64,000 nt of DNA from positions 62,001 to 126,000 of the forward strand of contig NZ_JAGSYC010000024.1 in assembly GCF_025685545.1 (NCBI RefSeq), given 5' to 3'. The notes below the pieces were generated by a model, which did not search any database, had not been told where the DNA came from, and saw nothing but the letters and a program-made list of their open reading frames with translations. Source of the DNA: Granulicella paludicola (lineage in GTDB: Bacteria; Acidobacteriota; Terriglobia; Terriglobales; Acidobacteriaceae). The translations under genes and the position numbers were made by a program. Of this stretch, positions 1 through 7,778 are shown piece after piece (position 1 is the stretch's first letter; every line of letters begins with the position of its first letter).

Positions 1-913
1 TGCCGTAGACGGCGGGCCAGGTGGCCTTGTCGGAGGCGGTGTCTTTGCCTGCGGTCTTACCGAGCTGCTCGGAGGATTGGGTCATATCAAGGATGTCGTC
101 GACGATCTGGAAGGCGAGACCGGCTTTTTCGCCGAAGGTGCGGAGGCGGGCGATGGTGTCGATACGCTTTGCATGTTGCTCCGCTAGCTGCGTCTCTGTG
201 GCTTCCTTCCGAATACGAACTGCCTCCTCGGGGGTGGCGTCCTTTGGGGTTATAAAGCCAACGTGCGCGGCTGACGTAAGGCCGAGGAGGCCGCCCGAGA
301 CGATGCTGGTGGTGATAAGGGCGCCGGTCTTGGCGCGGTGGATGCGCTCGACGAGGTCGGCGGTGGGCTTCTGGCCCTCGCCTTCGATATCCATGACCTG
401 TCCGCCGATCATGCCGGAGGGGATGCCCGTGTCCTGGTCTTCCTTGAAGCGGCCGACGCCGGTGCCGATGGCGAGAGAGAAGTCATGCAGGATGGCGACG
501 ATGGTCGCGGCGGGAGCGGGAAGCTGCGCGAGGGTCTGGAAGGCGAGGGTCTGCAGGGCGTCTCCAGCGAGGATGGCGATGGCTTCGCCGTAGACGACGT
601 GGCAGGTGGGCTGGCCGCGACGGAGATCGTCGTTGTCGAGCGCGGGGAGGTCGTCGTGGATGAGCGAGTAGGTGTGCACCATCTCGAGCGCGGCGCCAAG
701 GTCGGCTGCACCTTCAGGGAGAGTGCCGGCGACCATGCGTGCGGCTTCCATGCAGAGCACGGGGCGGAGGCGTTTGCCACCGGCGAAGGTGCTGTGGCGC
801 ATGGCGCGGTGGATAGAGTGAGGCATTGTGGTGGCAGAAGGGAGCAGGCGCTCCAGAGCGGCGTCGGTGAGGGCTGCGCCAGAGGTGAGGATGGTTTTGA
901 CGTCGGTGTTCAT
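1..913 (-). CDS. ispA: Polyprenyl (farnesyl/geranylgeranyl) diphosphate synthase, 3' end cut by window edge
   Basis: Trans-isoprenyl diphosphate synthase, condensing IPP with allylic diphosphates to make C15/C20 precursors in the cytoplasm. Seen: ATG at 913 and 304 codons open to the window edge. The first Asp-rich motif DDLPALDNDDLRRG has its DDxxxxD at about D87/D88/D93, preceded by the GGKRLRP substrate-binding motif near residue 45. The second Asp-rich motif DDILDMTQ is followed by GKTAGKD near the left edge. Only the extreme C-terminus is missing. Product chain length cannot be read from sequence alone; the two residues between the Asp clusters (PA) fit the bacterial short-chain class. 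uppS, cdsA and dxr in the same window use or depend on the same isoprenoid pathway. Confidence 0.93.
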   Translation of the reverse strand, partial: MNTDVKTILTSGAALTDAALERLLPSATTMPHSIHRAMRHSTFAGGKRLRPVLCMEAARMVAGTLPEGAADLGAALEMVHTYSLIHDDLPALDNDDLRRGQPTCHVVYGEAIAILAGDALQTLAFQTLAQLPAPAATIVAILHDFSLAIGTGVGRFKEDQDTGIPSGMIGGQVMDIEGEGQKPTADLVERIHRAKTGALITTSIVSGGLLGLTSAAHVGFITPKDATPEEAVRIRKEATETQLAEQHAKRIDTIARLRTFGEKAGLAFQIVDDILDMTQSSEQLGKTAGKDTASDKATWPAVYG

Positions 914-940
914 GGGCAGTTCTGATTCTACGGGAAGGCA

Positions 941-972
941 GGGAACAGGGAGTTAGGAGTAGGGAATAGGAG
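941..972. repeat. Purine-rich repeat, family D copy 1
   Basis: The stretch is built from variants of 'agtagggaatagg' just upstream of the ispA start. A close relative lies at 22139-22168 upstream of uppS. The rest of the 914-1100 spacer shows nothing recognisable. Confidence 0.45.
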
Positions 973-1100
973 AGCTGTTGGGACTGCGAGAGTGGCGGAT
1001 GGGCAGGTTTCTGTTCAGCCTGGAGCTTCGAGTGATTGAGCGAAGAGGGGACTCGCTTATGGCTTCGGGCCTTTGTGCAAGTGCTTGGCGCCCGGCCAGC

Positions 1101-3005
1101 TTAGGACCTGTAGGTTGGTTCTGGGTTCCAGAGGAGGAGCATGAGGGCAAGGCCGGAAAGGCAGAGGCCGAGGATCTGGTCTTCGCTATAGTGCCAGTCG
1201 ATGTTGACGAGCGTGGAGCCAGCGGCGGTGATCGGGATGACGAGCAGGCCGTCGTCGCGCTGCAGGTGTTTGGGTGCGAAGGGTACCGGGTCGGCTTCGC
1301 CGCGCTCGGTGACGCGCCAGCTGGGGTAGTCGCGGAGATTGAGAATGAGGTAGCCGGGGCGGTTGGTATGCACGGTGATGCTGTGCGGGGCTGGGGTGGA
1401 GAGGGTCTGGGAGTCGGGGATGGGAGTGTCGTCGGTGGTGATGCTGGGGTCGAGCTCGGCGGCGGTGGGCGTGGTGTGCAGCGCCTGTGCGTTAGGGCTG
1501 GTTGCGAGCCACCAGCCGGGGTTGTTGGAGCGGAGGGTGTCGTTGTCGGCGGCGATGGGTGTGTACTCGTCGGTGGGGGGAGCGCCGTGGTGCGTGGTGT
1601 AGAGGGTGGTGATGGTGTTGGGTTGGTCGGGGGTGTCGCAGGCCTGCGCGTAGAGGTGATAGCCGAGGAAGGTGAGGAGGAGTGGCAGGGCAAGAGCTGT
1701 GGCTGCGGACAAAAAGACAAATGCAGGGGGCTCTCCACTGCGTCTGCGCTCTGCTTCGTCTTCGGTCGAGATGACAGCGTCCTTGGTGGGATGGTGAGTG
1801 AGACGGTGGATCAGGAGGGCCAGGGCGAAGGCGAGGACTGCGGAGAGGAGGGTGAGGAGTCGCCAGGGGAACTGGAGGTATTGGAGGTTGGGCAGGTGCT
1901 GCCAGAGGAGCGACGAGGCGGGTGTGAGCAGCAGGCCGATGACCACGGTGAGGATGGTGAGCGTGGTGGCGAGGGTGCGGGTGGACTCGGCTGAGGCGAG
2001 GTCGCGGTCGGTCGTGTCGGCGGCGTCTTCGAGAGGTGACGGTGCGAAGAGGAAGAGGCCAACGAGGGTGAAGATAGTCAGCGCGAGGAGGGTGAGAGCG
2101 AGGGTGCTTGCGGTGTGGTTGACGGCGTTATGCGCGGCGTCGGCGGTGGTGGTGAAGAGGTAGTTGTCCTGCACGCGCATGTTGGGGATGACGGCCATGG
2201 CGACCTGTACGAACTGGCGTTCGTACGCGGCGGGGATGAGGTAGAAGGCGGGGAGGGTGAGTCCGAGGAGGGTGGCGTAGAGGAAGGTTTGGGTGAGGCG
2301 GAAGGGGCTGGGGCTTGCAGGTTGGAAAGCTCCGGAGAGTGTGGGGGCGTCCAGCTCTGTCGGGGTCCTTCGGCTGCGCTGCGCTCCGCTCAGGATGACG
2401 AACAGTATGCGGAGGAGGGCTAGCAGGGCGAAGGCGTAGCTGGCCATGACGGCGGCAGGGGCGTTGGTGAGCCAGAGCAGGGCGAGGGGGATCGCGAGGC
2501 CACGGACGGTGGGGCGTGGTTTGAAGAGGCCTGCGAAGAGGAGCGGGATCCAGGCGGCGGCGAGGAGTTCGGCGAAGGCGGTGCGCTCGTAGGCGCAGAA
2601 GAGGATGTAGGGGTTGGCGAGATAGAAGGCTGCGGCGATGAAGGCTGCGGTGGTGGAGGTGTACTGCCTGGCGAGGTGGTACATCGCGAAGCCCGAGGCG
2701 AGGAGCGCGAGGAAGATGTACGCGATGGGAGCGGCGGTGATGGGGAGGACGCTGGTGAGCGCTGCGCCGAAGAGCCAGGAGAGCGGCGGATAGAAGAGGA
2801 AGCGGGGTTCGCCGGCGTTCCATGCGGGCGTGATGGCCCAGCGGGGGTAGTCGCCCTGGCCGAGTTGGTGGGCGGCGTCGAGCCAGCTCTGGAGATGGAA
2901 GGACATGTCCTGCCCGCAGGAGATGCCGTGCAGGAGCAGCGGCAGGATGGCGAGGAGGGCCGCGATCGGCAGCAGGAACAAGGGGAGTTTGGTGGTGCGC
3001 GGCAT
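1101..3005 (-). CDS. Large polytopic membrane protein (6-pyruvoyl-tetrahydropterin-synthase-related / YfhO-like type)
   Basis: Inner-membrane protein of 634 aa with about 10-12 hydrophobic segments. N-terminus: signal-anchor at residues 7-27, then SCGQDMSFHLQSWLDAA and YPRWAITPAWNAGEPRF. This D-x-x-x-H pattern with a following proline/aromatic loop is typical of predicted integral membrane proteins related to lipid-linked glycosyltransferases (COG5617-like). Substrate unknown. A large soluble domain lies at about residues 445-600, followed by a final membrane span. Odd: two spans of the protein (about residues 203-214 and 410-429) are encoded by copies of dispersed repeats A and B that recur elsewhere in the window, both in frame and both in loops between membrane spans. 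Start is ATG at 3005; no good SD is visible. Confidence 0.75.
   Translation of the reverse strand: MPRTTKLPLFLLPIAALLAILPLLLHGISCGQDMSFHLQSWLDAAHQLGQGDYPRWAITPAWNAGEPRFLFYPPLSWLFGAALTSVLPITAAPIAYIFLALLASGFAMYHLARQYTSTTAAFIAAAFYLANPYILFCAYERTAFAELLAAAWIPLLFAGLFKPRPTVRGLAIPLALLWLTNAPAAVMASYAFALLALLRILFVILSGAQRSRRTPTELDAPTLSGAFQPASPSPFRLTQTFLYATLLGLTLPAFYLIPAAYERQFVQVAMAVIPNMRVQDNYLFTTTADAAHNAVNHTASTLALTLLALTIFTLVGLFLFAPSPLEDAADTTDRDLASAESTRTLATTLTILTVVIGLLLTPASSLLWQHLPNLQYLQFPWRLLTLLSAVLAFALALLIHRLTHHPTKDAVISTEDEAERRRSGEPPAFVFLSAATALALPLLLTFLGYHLYAQACDTPDQPNTITTLYTTHHGAPPTDEYTPIAADNDTLRSNNPGWWLATSPNAQALHTTPTAAELDPSITTDDTPIPDSQTLSTPAPHSITVHTNRPGYLILNLRDYPSWRVTERGEADPVPFAPKHLQRDDGLLVIPITAAGSTLVNIDWHYSEDQILGLCLSGLALMLLLWNPEPTYRS
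1721..1777 (-). repeat. Dispersed repeat family B, copy inside a membrane-protein gene
   Basis: Core 'ctctccactgcgtctgcgc' followed by 'cttcggtcgagatgac'. Same family as 22218-22271 and 46454-46510. Lies entirely within the 1101-3005 coding sequence without breaking frame, encoding about residues 410-429. Confidence 0.75.
2365..2399 (-). repeat. Dispersed repeat family A, copy inside a membrane-protein gene
   Basis: Read on the minus strand it starts 'gtcatcctgagcgg' and ends 'gaaggac', the signature of family A (also 3079-3170, 13091-13119, 29671-29700, 41404-41438). In frame within the 1101-3005 gene, encoding about residues 203-214 (VILSGAQRSRRT). Confidence 0.8.
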
Positions 3006-3078
3006 GGAGCTATTGTGCCATTGCGATGCGAGATGCGAGGTTCCAGGTGTTCAGGGGTTGAGTGGTCCTTTACAAGTT

Positions 3079-3170
3079 GTCATCCTGAGCGCAGCGAAGG
3101 ACCTACTTTCTGCCGGTGAGGTATGGATGCCTGCGCCAGAAGCAGACCTTTGCTGCGCTCAGGATGACAA
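3079..3170. repeat. Family A repeats as an inverted pair (large hairpin)
   Basis: 'gtcatcctgagcgcagc' at 3079 faces 'gctgcgctcaggatgac' ending at 3169, giving arms of about 17-23 bp around a loop of roughly 45 nt. It sits in the 216-bp spacer between the membrane-protein gene start (3005) and the MOSC gene stop (3222). The rest of the spacer has no gene. Confidence 0.8.
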
Positions 3171-3221
3171 TGGGAAGAGGTCGTACCTCGTATCTGGCAC
3201 CTAGAACCTCGCCTCTCGCAC

Positions 3222-3770
3222 CTAGACGGGGCCGAGGGGTTCGTGGGGCTCGGGTGGGAGTTCGACGCGGATGGGGTCATCCGGATGGATGAGGCCGCCG
3301 GTGAGGACGATGCTCATGATGCCCGCACGGCGGGTGCGCTGGCCGGTGGCGTCGCGGTCACCCCAGAGGAGTTGTTGCAGGCCGCTGGCGTGCTTGTCGA
3401 CTTGCGAGCAGGGTGTGCGGAGGCCGGTGACCTCGAGGATTGCTTCAGGTCCGATGTGGAGGCGCGTGGAGCGCGGGAGGGTGAGGAGATCGAGGTGGCG
3501 GGTGAGGAGGTTTTCGCCGATGTCTCCGGGCTGGAGAGGGAAGCCCTTGGCGGCGAGTTCGTCGAGCATCTCGGCGGCGAAGAGATGGACTTGCGCGAGG
3601 TTTGGCTGGGTGGGGTTCTTCCGTTTGAGGTAGAGGTGCTGGGTGGTGGTGCCGCGGTGGGCGTCGCCTTCGATGCCTTCGCCAGCGATGAGGCGCAGAG
3701 AGAGTTGTGGCTGCTTGGAGAAGCCGTGGCGGGAGCTGCAGGCGAGGGCGATGATGGTGGGTGAGGTCAT
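3222..3770 (-). CDS. MOSC domain-containing protein
   Basis: Protein of 182 aa with the MOSC fold (molybdenum-cofactor sulfurase C-terminal domain, YiiM-like), predicted to handle sulfur or molybdenum cofactor. Seen: GIEGDAHRG near residue 30, FPLQPGDIGENLLT, LHIGPEAILEVTGLRTPC with the conserved Cys, and GIMSIVLTGG near the C-terminus, all typical MOSC positions. Start is the ATG at 3770, whose first bases overlap the TGA stop of the upstream penicillin-acylase gene (ATGA), so the two genes are translationally coupled. An upstream in-frame extension to 4115 has the Arg/Pro/His-rich composition of a wrong frame and was discarded. The physiological partner is unknown. Confidence 0.88.
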   Translation of the reverse strand: MTSPTIIALACSSRHGFSKQPQLSLRLIAGEGIEGDAHRGTTTQHLYLKRKNPTQPNLAQVHLFAAEMLDELAAKGFPLQPGDIGENLLTRHLDLLTLPRSTRLHIGPEAILEVTGLRTPCSQVDKHASGLQQLLWGDRDATGQRTRRAGIMSIVLTGGLIHPDDPIRVELPPEPHEPLGPV

Positions 3771-6439
3771 TGGGGGAGCAGCTTCAGCGTGTGCGAGGTG
3801 GTGGGTTGGTTGAGGGGCATGAGGAGGGTTGTGCCTGCCTGCCATAGGGGAAACTGATCGAGGTAGAAGGGGCTGGCGGGGTTGCCGGATTCGCCGGTGG
3901 TGATGTTGGCGAAGGTGTGGTCGGGGTTGGCGAGGTCGGCGGTGAAGCGTTCGCTGGGGCCGAAGTGCAGGCCAGCGGCGTGGACGGTGGTGTTGTCTCC
4001 GCCGAGGGGTTGGAGGCCGGTACCGGTGCGTGCGCCTATGAGGCGGCTGAGGAAGGACTCGCTGCCGAAGACAGGGTGAGCGATCTCGACCGGATGATAG
4101 ACGCCGTACTTCCATGTGGCGAGGTTGCCGGGTGCCTGCTTGAGGGCGCGAGCGACGGCGCCGGTGAGGAGGTCGTTCCAGTTGGGGAAGTTTGCGGGGA
4201 GCCAGCGTTTGGGCTGGTGCGCGATGAGGCGTTCGAGCGCTGTGCCTTTCTCTCCCCAGAGATAAAGGGCGGTGAGGTCGGCGTTCTGTTTGTCATCGGT
4301 GACGCCGTGGGCGCGGAGTTGCGCGCTGAGGAGCATGGGCCAGAGCTCGGTGCGTGTGGCTACGGTGATGGTGGCTGCGGCGGAGTCAGTGGTGAGATCG
4401 CCGTGCCAGGCGCGCAGAAGATTGGCGGCGTCGTGGAGGCGCTTGTCGGCGTGGAGAGCAGAGGGTGATGCGTGGTCGAGGGCGTAGGCGAGGCGCTGCG
4501 CGATGACGAGGTCGACGTCGGAGTGGACATCTGTCTGGACGTGGAGCATGTCGGCTGGGGTGAGGTTGGTGCGGTTGTCGAGGAGATGCCGGATGCGCTC
4601 GACGCGGTAGGGATCGACCCAGTTGTTGGTGATGGTGTAGGGGTAATTGTCGGGGGTGATGCGGGCGTTGGCGGTTGCGAGGACTCCGAAGGGTGGGTCG
4701 ATGATGGAGGGCAGCTCGTTGTAGGGGATGTAGCCTGCCCACTGGTGCGTGGGGTCGAGGGCGTCGACGGGAGTGTTGGCGAGCGGAGAGCCGATGGTGT
4801 AGTCGATGACGGGAGCGGCGGGGGTCTGCTCGGGTGAGGGTTTGACGGTGAGCTGCGTGGGGTCTTCGTCGGTATCGGGTGAGACGGGCGCGGCGATGAG
4901 TGAGGGCAGGGCGCGCTGGCGATGATCGAGCGCGCCGCGAATGGGGATACGGCCAAGGGTGTGGTAGCCGATGTGTTGCGCGTCGGCGTAGACGAGGTTT
5001 TGCGAGGGACCGCCGAAGGTGCTGAAGGCGTTGACGAGCGAGGCGGCGTCCTGCGCGGAGTTGATGGCGAGGAAGGGCGAGGTGATGGCGGTGGGGTCGT
5101 AGATGTTCCAGGCGAGGGCGAGGGCGCGGCGCTCGGATTTGTAGAGCGGTGAGATGACGGGTGTCTGGATGGTGGAGGTGCCGATGCTGTGGGTGGTGGT
5201 GAGGACGTCGAGGGTGAGGTCGCGTCCGCCGCGGACGTGGATATTCTCGGGGTGGTGGGTGACGGGTGCCCAGGAGCCGTCGAGTTGCTGGAACTGGGTG
5301 TCGGAGCCGGAGCCTTGCAGGTGCTCGATGTAGAGGTCCTGCACGTCGGAGCCGGTGTTGGTGAGTCCCCAGGCAACGTGCTGGTTGCGACCGACGATGA
5401 CGAAGGGGACGCCGGGCAAGGTGAAGCCTTCTACGTCGAGAGAGTGATCGTTGATGTGTAAGGCGGCTTCGTACCAGATGCCGGGGGCTGTGAGCGAGAG
5501 GTGCATGTCGTCGGAGAGCAGGGGCGCGCCGGTGGCGGAGCGGTTGCCGGCGACGACCCAGTTATTCGAGCCTGCACGGCAGCCTTCGCAGGTCTCGCGG
5601 GAGAGGGCGGTGTTGGTGGTAAGGAGGTCGTGGGGCGTGGCGGTGGGTCGTAGCGAGGACTGTGAGTTGTCGAGGGGGATTTGGGGGACGTCGACCGGGG
5701 CGGTGAGGTCGACGGGCGGCTGCATGGGTGGATGATCACGCCAGGATCCGACGGGGTACATGTCGGCGATGAGGTTGGCTGGGAGATGTGCGGCGAGGGC
5801 TTCGCGATTGAGCTTGGTGGGGAAGCTAGTGCTGAGGTCCTGGCTCATAACGAGAGCGATGAGCAGCGTGTCGCGAGGTGTCCAGGGGGCGGGCGTGTAA
5901 TGGAGTACGTGGAACTCGACGGGCAGGGAGTTGGCATGGGTGTCAATGTAGGCGTTGATGCCGCGGGCGTAGGCGTTGAGCTGGTGCAGCTGGTCTGCTG
6001 GGAGAGCATTGACCGCTCGTTCGGCGGCGTTGCGGAGTTGGAGGTAGCGCTGCTGGCGATCGTGGTCGACCATGGACGGGCCGAGGATTTCGGCGAGCTC
6101 GCCCGCGCCGTGTCGGCGGAGGGCGTCCATCTGCCAGAGGCGGTCGGTGGCTGTGAGATAGCCCTGGGCGAAGAGTAAGTCGTCGAGGCTGTTGGCATCG
6201 ATCGAAGGGACGCCGTGCGGGTCGCGCGTGATCGTGACGGGGGCGCTGAGGCCAGCGATGTGGACCTCGCCGTCGAGCTGCGCGAGGTTCGTATGCAGCG
6301 TGTGGCGCAGGTAGATCGTGGTAACGAGGGCCGCGAGGACGAGGAGGAGCAGAAGGATCTCTGTGGCGAGGACGAGGCGCTTCGCCGTGTGGGTGCGGAG
6401 GCGAGAGGTGGTGCTGGTGGTGGGAGTGGCTGTGCTCAT
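3767..6439 (-). CDS. Penicillin acylase family protein (Ntn hydrolase)
   Basis: Secreted or periplasmic N-terminal-nucleophile amidase of 890 aa, in the family of penicillin G acylase, cephalosporin acylase and acyl-homoserine-lactone acylases. Seen: N-terminal membrane anchor at residues 22-43, alpha-chain features DPHGVPSI and LLFAQGYLTATDRLWQMD (residues 72-105), a spacer, then GCRAGSNNWVVAG with the predicted catalytic Ser at about residue 291. This would become residue 1 of the beta chain after autocleavage. Further family motifs are ALAWNIYDP and NARITPDNYPY. Natural substrate cannot be deduced; AHL, peptide or cell-wall amides are all possible. Coupled to the downstream MOSC gene by an ATGA overlap. 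Confidence 0.93.
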   Translation of the reverse strand: MSTATPTTSTTSRLRTHTAKRLVLATEILLLLLVLAALVTTIYLRHTLHTNLAQLDGEVHIAGLSAPVTITRDPHGVPSIDANSLDDLLFAQGYLTATDRLWQMDALRRHGAGELAEILGPSMVDHDRQQRYLQLRNAAERAVNALPADQLHQLNAYARGINAYIDTHANSLPVEFHVLHYTPAPWTPRDTLLIALVMSQDLSTSFPTKLNREALAAHLPANLIADMYPVGSWRDHPPMQPPVDLTAPVDVPQIPLDNSQSSLRPTATPHDLLTTNTALSRETCEGCRAGSNNWVVAGNRSATGAPLLSDDMHLSLTAPGIWYEAALHINDHSLDVEGFTLPGVPFVIVGRNQHVAWGLTNTGSDVQDLYIEHLQGSGSDTQFQQLDGSWAPVTHHPENIHVRGGRDLTLDVLTTTHSIGTSTIQTPVISPLYKSERRALALAWNIYDPTAITSPFLAINSAQDAASLVNAFSTFGGPSQNLVYADAQHIGYHTLGRIPIRGALDHRQRALPSLIAAPVSPDTDEDPTQLTVKPSPEQTPAAPVIDYTIGSPLANTPVDALDPTHQWAGYIPYNELPSIIDPPFGVLATANARITPDNYPYTITNNWVDPYRVERIRHLLDNRTNLTPADMLHVQTDVHSDVDLVIAQRLAYALDHASPSALHADKRLHDAANLLRAWHGDLTTDSAAATITVATRTELWPMLLSAQLRAHGVTDDKQNADLTALYLWGEKGTALERLIAHQPKRWLPANFPNWNDLLTGAVARALKQAPGNLATWKYGVYHPVEIAHPVFGSESFLSRLIGARTGTGLQPLGGDNTTVHAAGLHFGPSERFTADLANPDHTFANITTGESGNPASPFYLDQFPLWQAGTTLLMPLNQPTTSHTLKLLPQ

Positions 6440-6460
6440 GCGCTAGGGAGATTCTAGCGG

Positions 6461-6545
6461 GAGGCTACGGGGCTGAAGCCCCTGATTTTAGTCGGAAGGT
6501 ATGAGACCCGACCTTGAAGGGTCGGGCTATCTGAGCTGTGGCTCA
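6461..6545. repeat. Dispersed repeat family C, copy 1
   Basis: 'ggggctgaagcccc' followed by 'atgagacccgaccttgaag' and 'ggtcgggctatctgag', i.e. two small hairpins in a row. Related copies are at 9429-9490, 11098-11160, 32971-33013 and 41280-41355. Fills the spacer between the acylase start and the CPBP gene stop. Confidence 0.75.
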
Positions 6546-6553
6546 CGGTCTCA

Positions 6554-7642
6554 CTAATAGGTTGGGCTGATGGTGGGAGCGGTGTTGGCCTCCTCGGGTT
6601 GTTGCTCGATGGCGGGCTGTGAGCCTAGGCTGGCAAGGTGGATGGCGCCTAGCGTGAGCAGCAGGGCGATGCTGGCGAAGATGCTGCCTTCAGGGCCGTC
6701 GGCTCCGCCGGAGAGGATGGCTTTGCCTTGCGAGTGCGTGATGAAGAGGCGGCCGATGCTGATGTTGCCGCTGTCAGCTACACCGAAGAGGTAGGACTGT
6801 GCCCAGTCCCAGGTGGCGTGGAAGCCGATGCCCCACCAGAGCGAGCCGGTGCGCCAGAGGGCGTAGGCGAAGACCATGCCGGCGAGAAAAACCTGCACGA
6901 GGCCGAAGAGGTTTTCGCCACCGTTACCGAGGTGAGCGCAGGCGAAGAGCAGCGAGAGGAGGGTGGCGGCAATCCAGAAGGCTGCGGCGCGAGGGTTGCC
7001 CGGAGAGAGTCGCTCAGCCCAGCCCCAGACGCCGCGCATGAGGGTGAACTGCATGTAGCCGCGGAAGGAGTACTCCTCTGAGAAGCCGACGCACAGGAAG
7101 GCGAGCAGCCACTTGATGCCATAGAGGTAGATGGCTACGCCGTGGAGGTTCTGGCCGTCGAAGACGATGAAGTGACCGAGGTGCAGAACGAGGATGACGA
7201 GGCTGAGCATGACGAGTCCCCAGAAGGCACCGGGGAGGATGTCAGCGAGGCGATTGCGACCGATGCCGTAGGAGGCGAGCGGGCGGCGTTCGCCGCGCGA
7301 GAAGAACCAGGCGAGGGCGAAGAGGCCGAGAAAGCTGATGCCGTCCTGTACGGTGACGAGCACGGGAACGAAGTCGATGTGGATATGAGGCTTGGGAGCG
7401 CCAGGGCTGGCGCTGGCTTGAAGGCGGGCCTGCATGATCTGCTTTGCCTGGCCGGTGGCACCGACGGCGAAGAGGCCGCCGATGGCGGAGAAGATGATGT
7501 AGCCGAGGATCCAGATGGCGATGCCGTAGCCGGCGCGAAGACCGAAGCGACCGAAGAAGAGCGGGTTTGCAGCAGGCGGCGCAGGCGGCGGTGGGAATGT
7601 CAGGGGCTCTGCTGCGAGGGGCTGCTCGGAGTACGGTTCCAT
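6554..7642 (-). CDS. CPBP family intramembrane glutamic/metallo-endopeptidase
   Basis: Type II CAAX-prenyl-endopeptidase-like (Abi/CPBP) membrane protease of 362 aa. Seen: Pro-rich N-terminus (residues 12-25), about 8 membrane spans, motif 1 SEEYSFRGY with the catalytic E189-E190 and R194, motif 2 CAHLGNGGENLFGL with H237, and a third motif GIGFHATWDWAQS. All the residues expected of an active enzyme are present. In bacteria such proteins have been linked to bacteriocin immunity or regulated proteolysis; the substrate here is unknown. The ATG at 7642 stands alone, with family C repeat downstream. Confidence 0.88.
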   Translation of the reverse strand: MEPYSEQPLAAEPLTFPPPPAPPAANPLFFGRFGLRAGYGIAIWILGYIIFSAIGGLFAVGATGQAKQIMQARLQASASPGAPKPHIHIDFVPVLVTVQDGISFLGLFALAWFFSRGERRPLASYGIGRNRLADILPGAFWGLVMLSLVILVLHLGHFIVFDGQNLHGVAIYLYGIKWLLAFLCVGFSEEYSFRGYMQFTLMRGVWGWAERLSPGNPRAAAFWIAATLLSLLFACAHLGNGGENLFGLVQVFLAGMVFAYALWRTGSLWWGIGFHATWDWAQSYLFGVADSGNISIGRLFITHSQGKAILSGGADGPEGSIFASIALLLTLGAIHLASLGSQPAIEQQPEEANTAPTISPTY

Positions 7643-7713
7643 GGGGGTCCTTTGCGATTGCTACTGATGATACGTGCAAAGGCATTCGTGATGAGATAAG
7701 TATCCTGCAAAAC

Positions 7714-7746
7714 CATGTCCGAAGATCCGGACACGGGGCACCCGGA
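7714..7746 (+). repeat. Dispersed repeat family E, copy 1 (hairpin)
   Basis: 'atgtccgaagatccggacac' then 'ggggcaccc'. The TGTCCG/CGGACA arms form a hairpin. Relatives are at 18816-18862 and, in a coding sequence, 45818-45850. It would lie in the 5' leader of the antiporter gene if that gene's promoter is upstream. Confidence 0.6.
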
Positions 7747-7778
7747 GACGTTGTGGGTTAGGGTGTTGAGGAGGAGGA

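Noticed and set aside
953-1994. Long open frames on both strands opposite the 1101-3005 membrane-protein gene
   Set aside because: Their products are Ser/Pro/Thr/Arg-rich or Gly/Glu/Val-rich without motifs, typical of other frames of a high-GC gene; the 1101-3005 frame has membrane spans and family motifs.
3771-4115. N-terminal extension of the MOSC protein
   Set aside because: Arg/His/Pro-rich, lies wholly within the penicillin-acylase gene, and the ATG at 3770 fits the family start.
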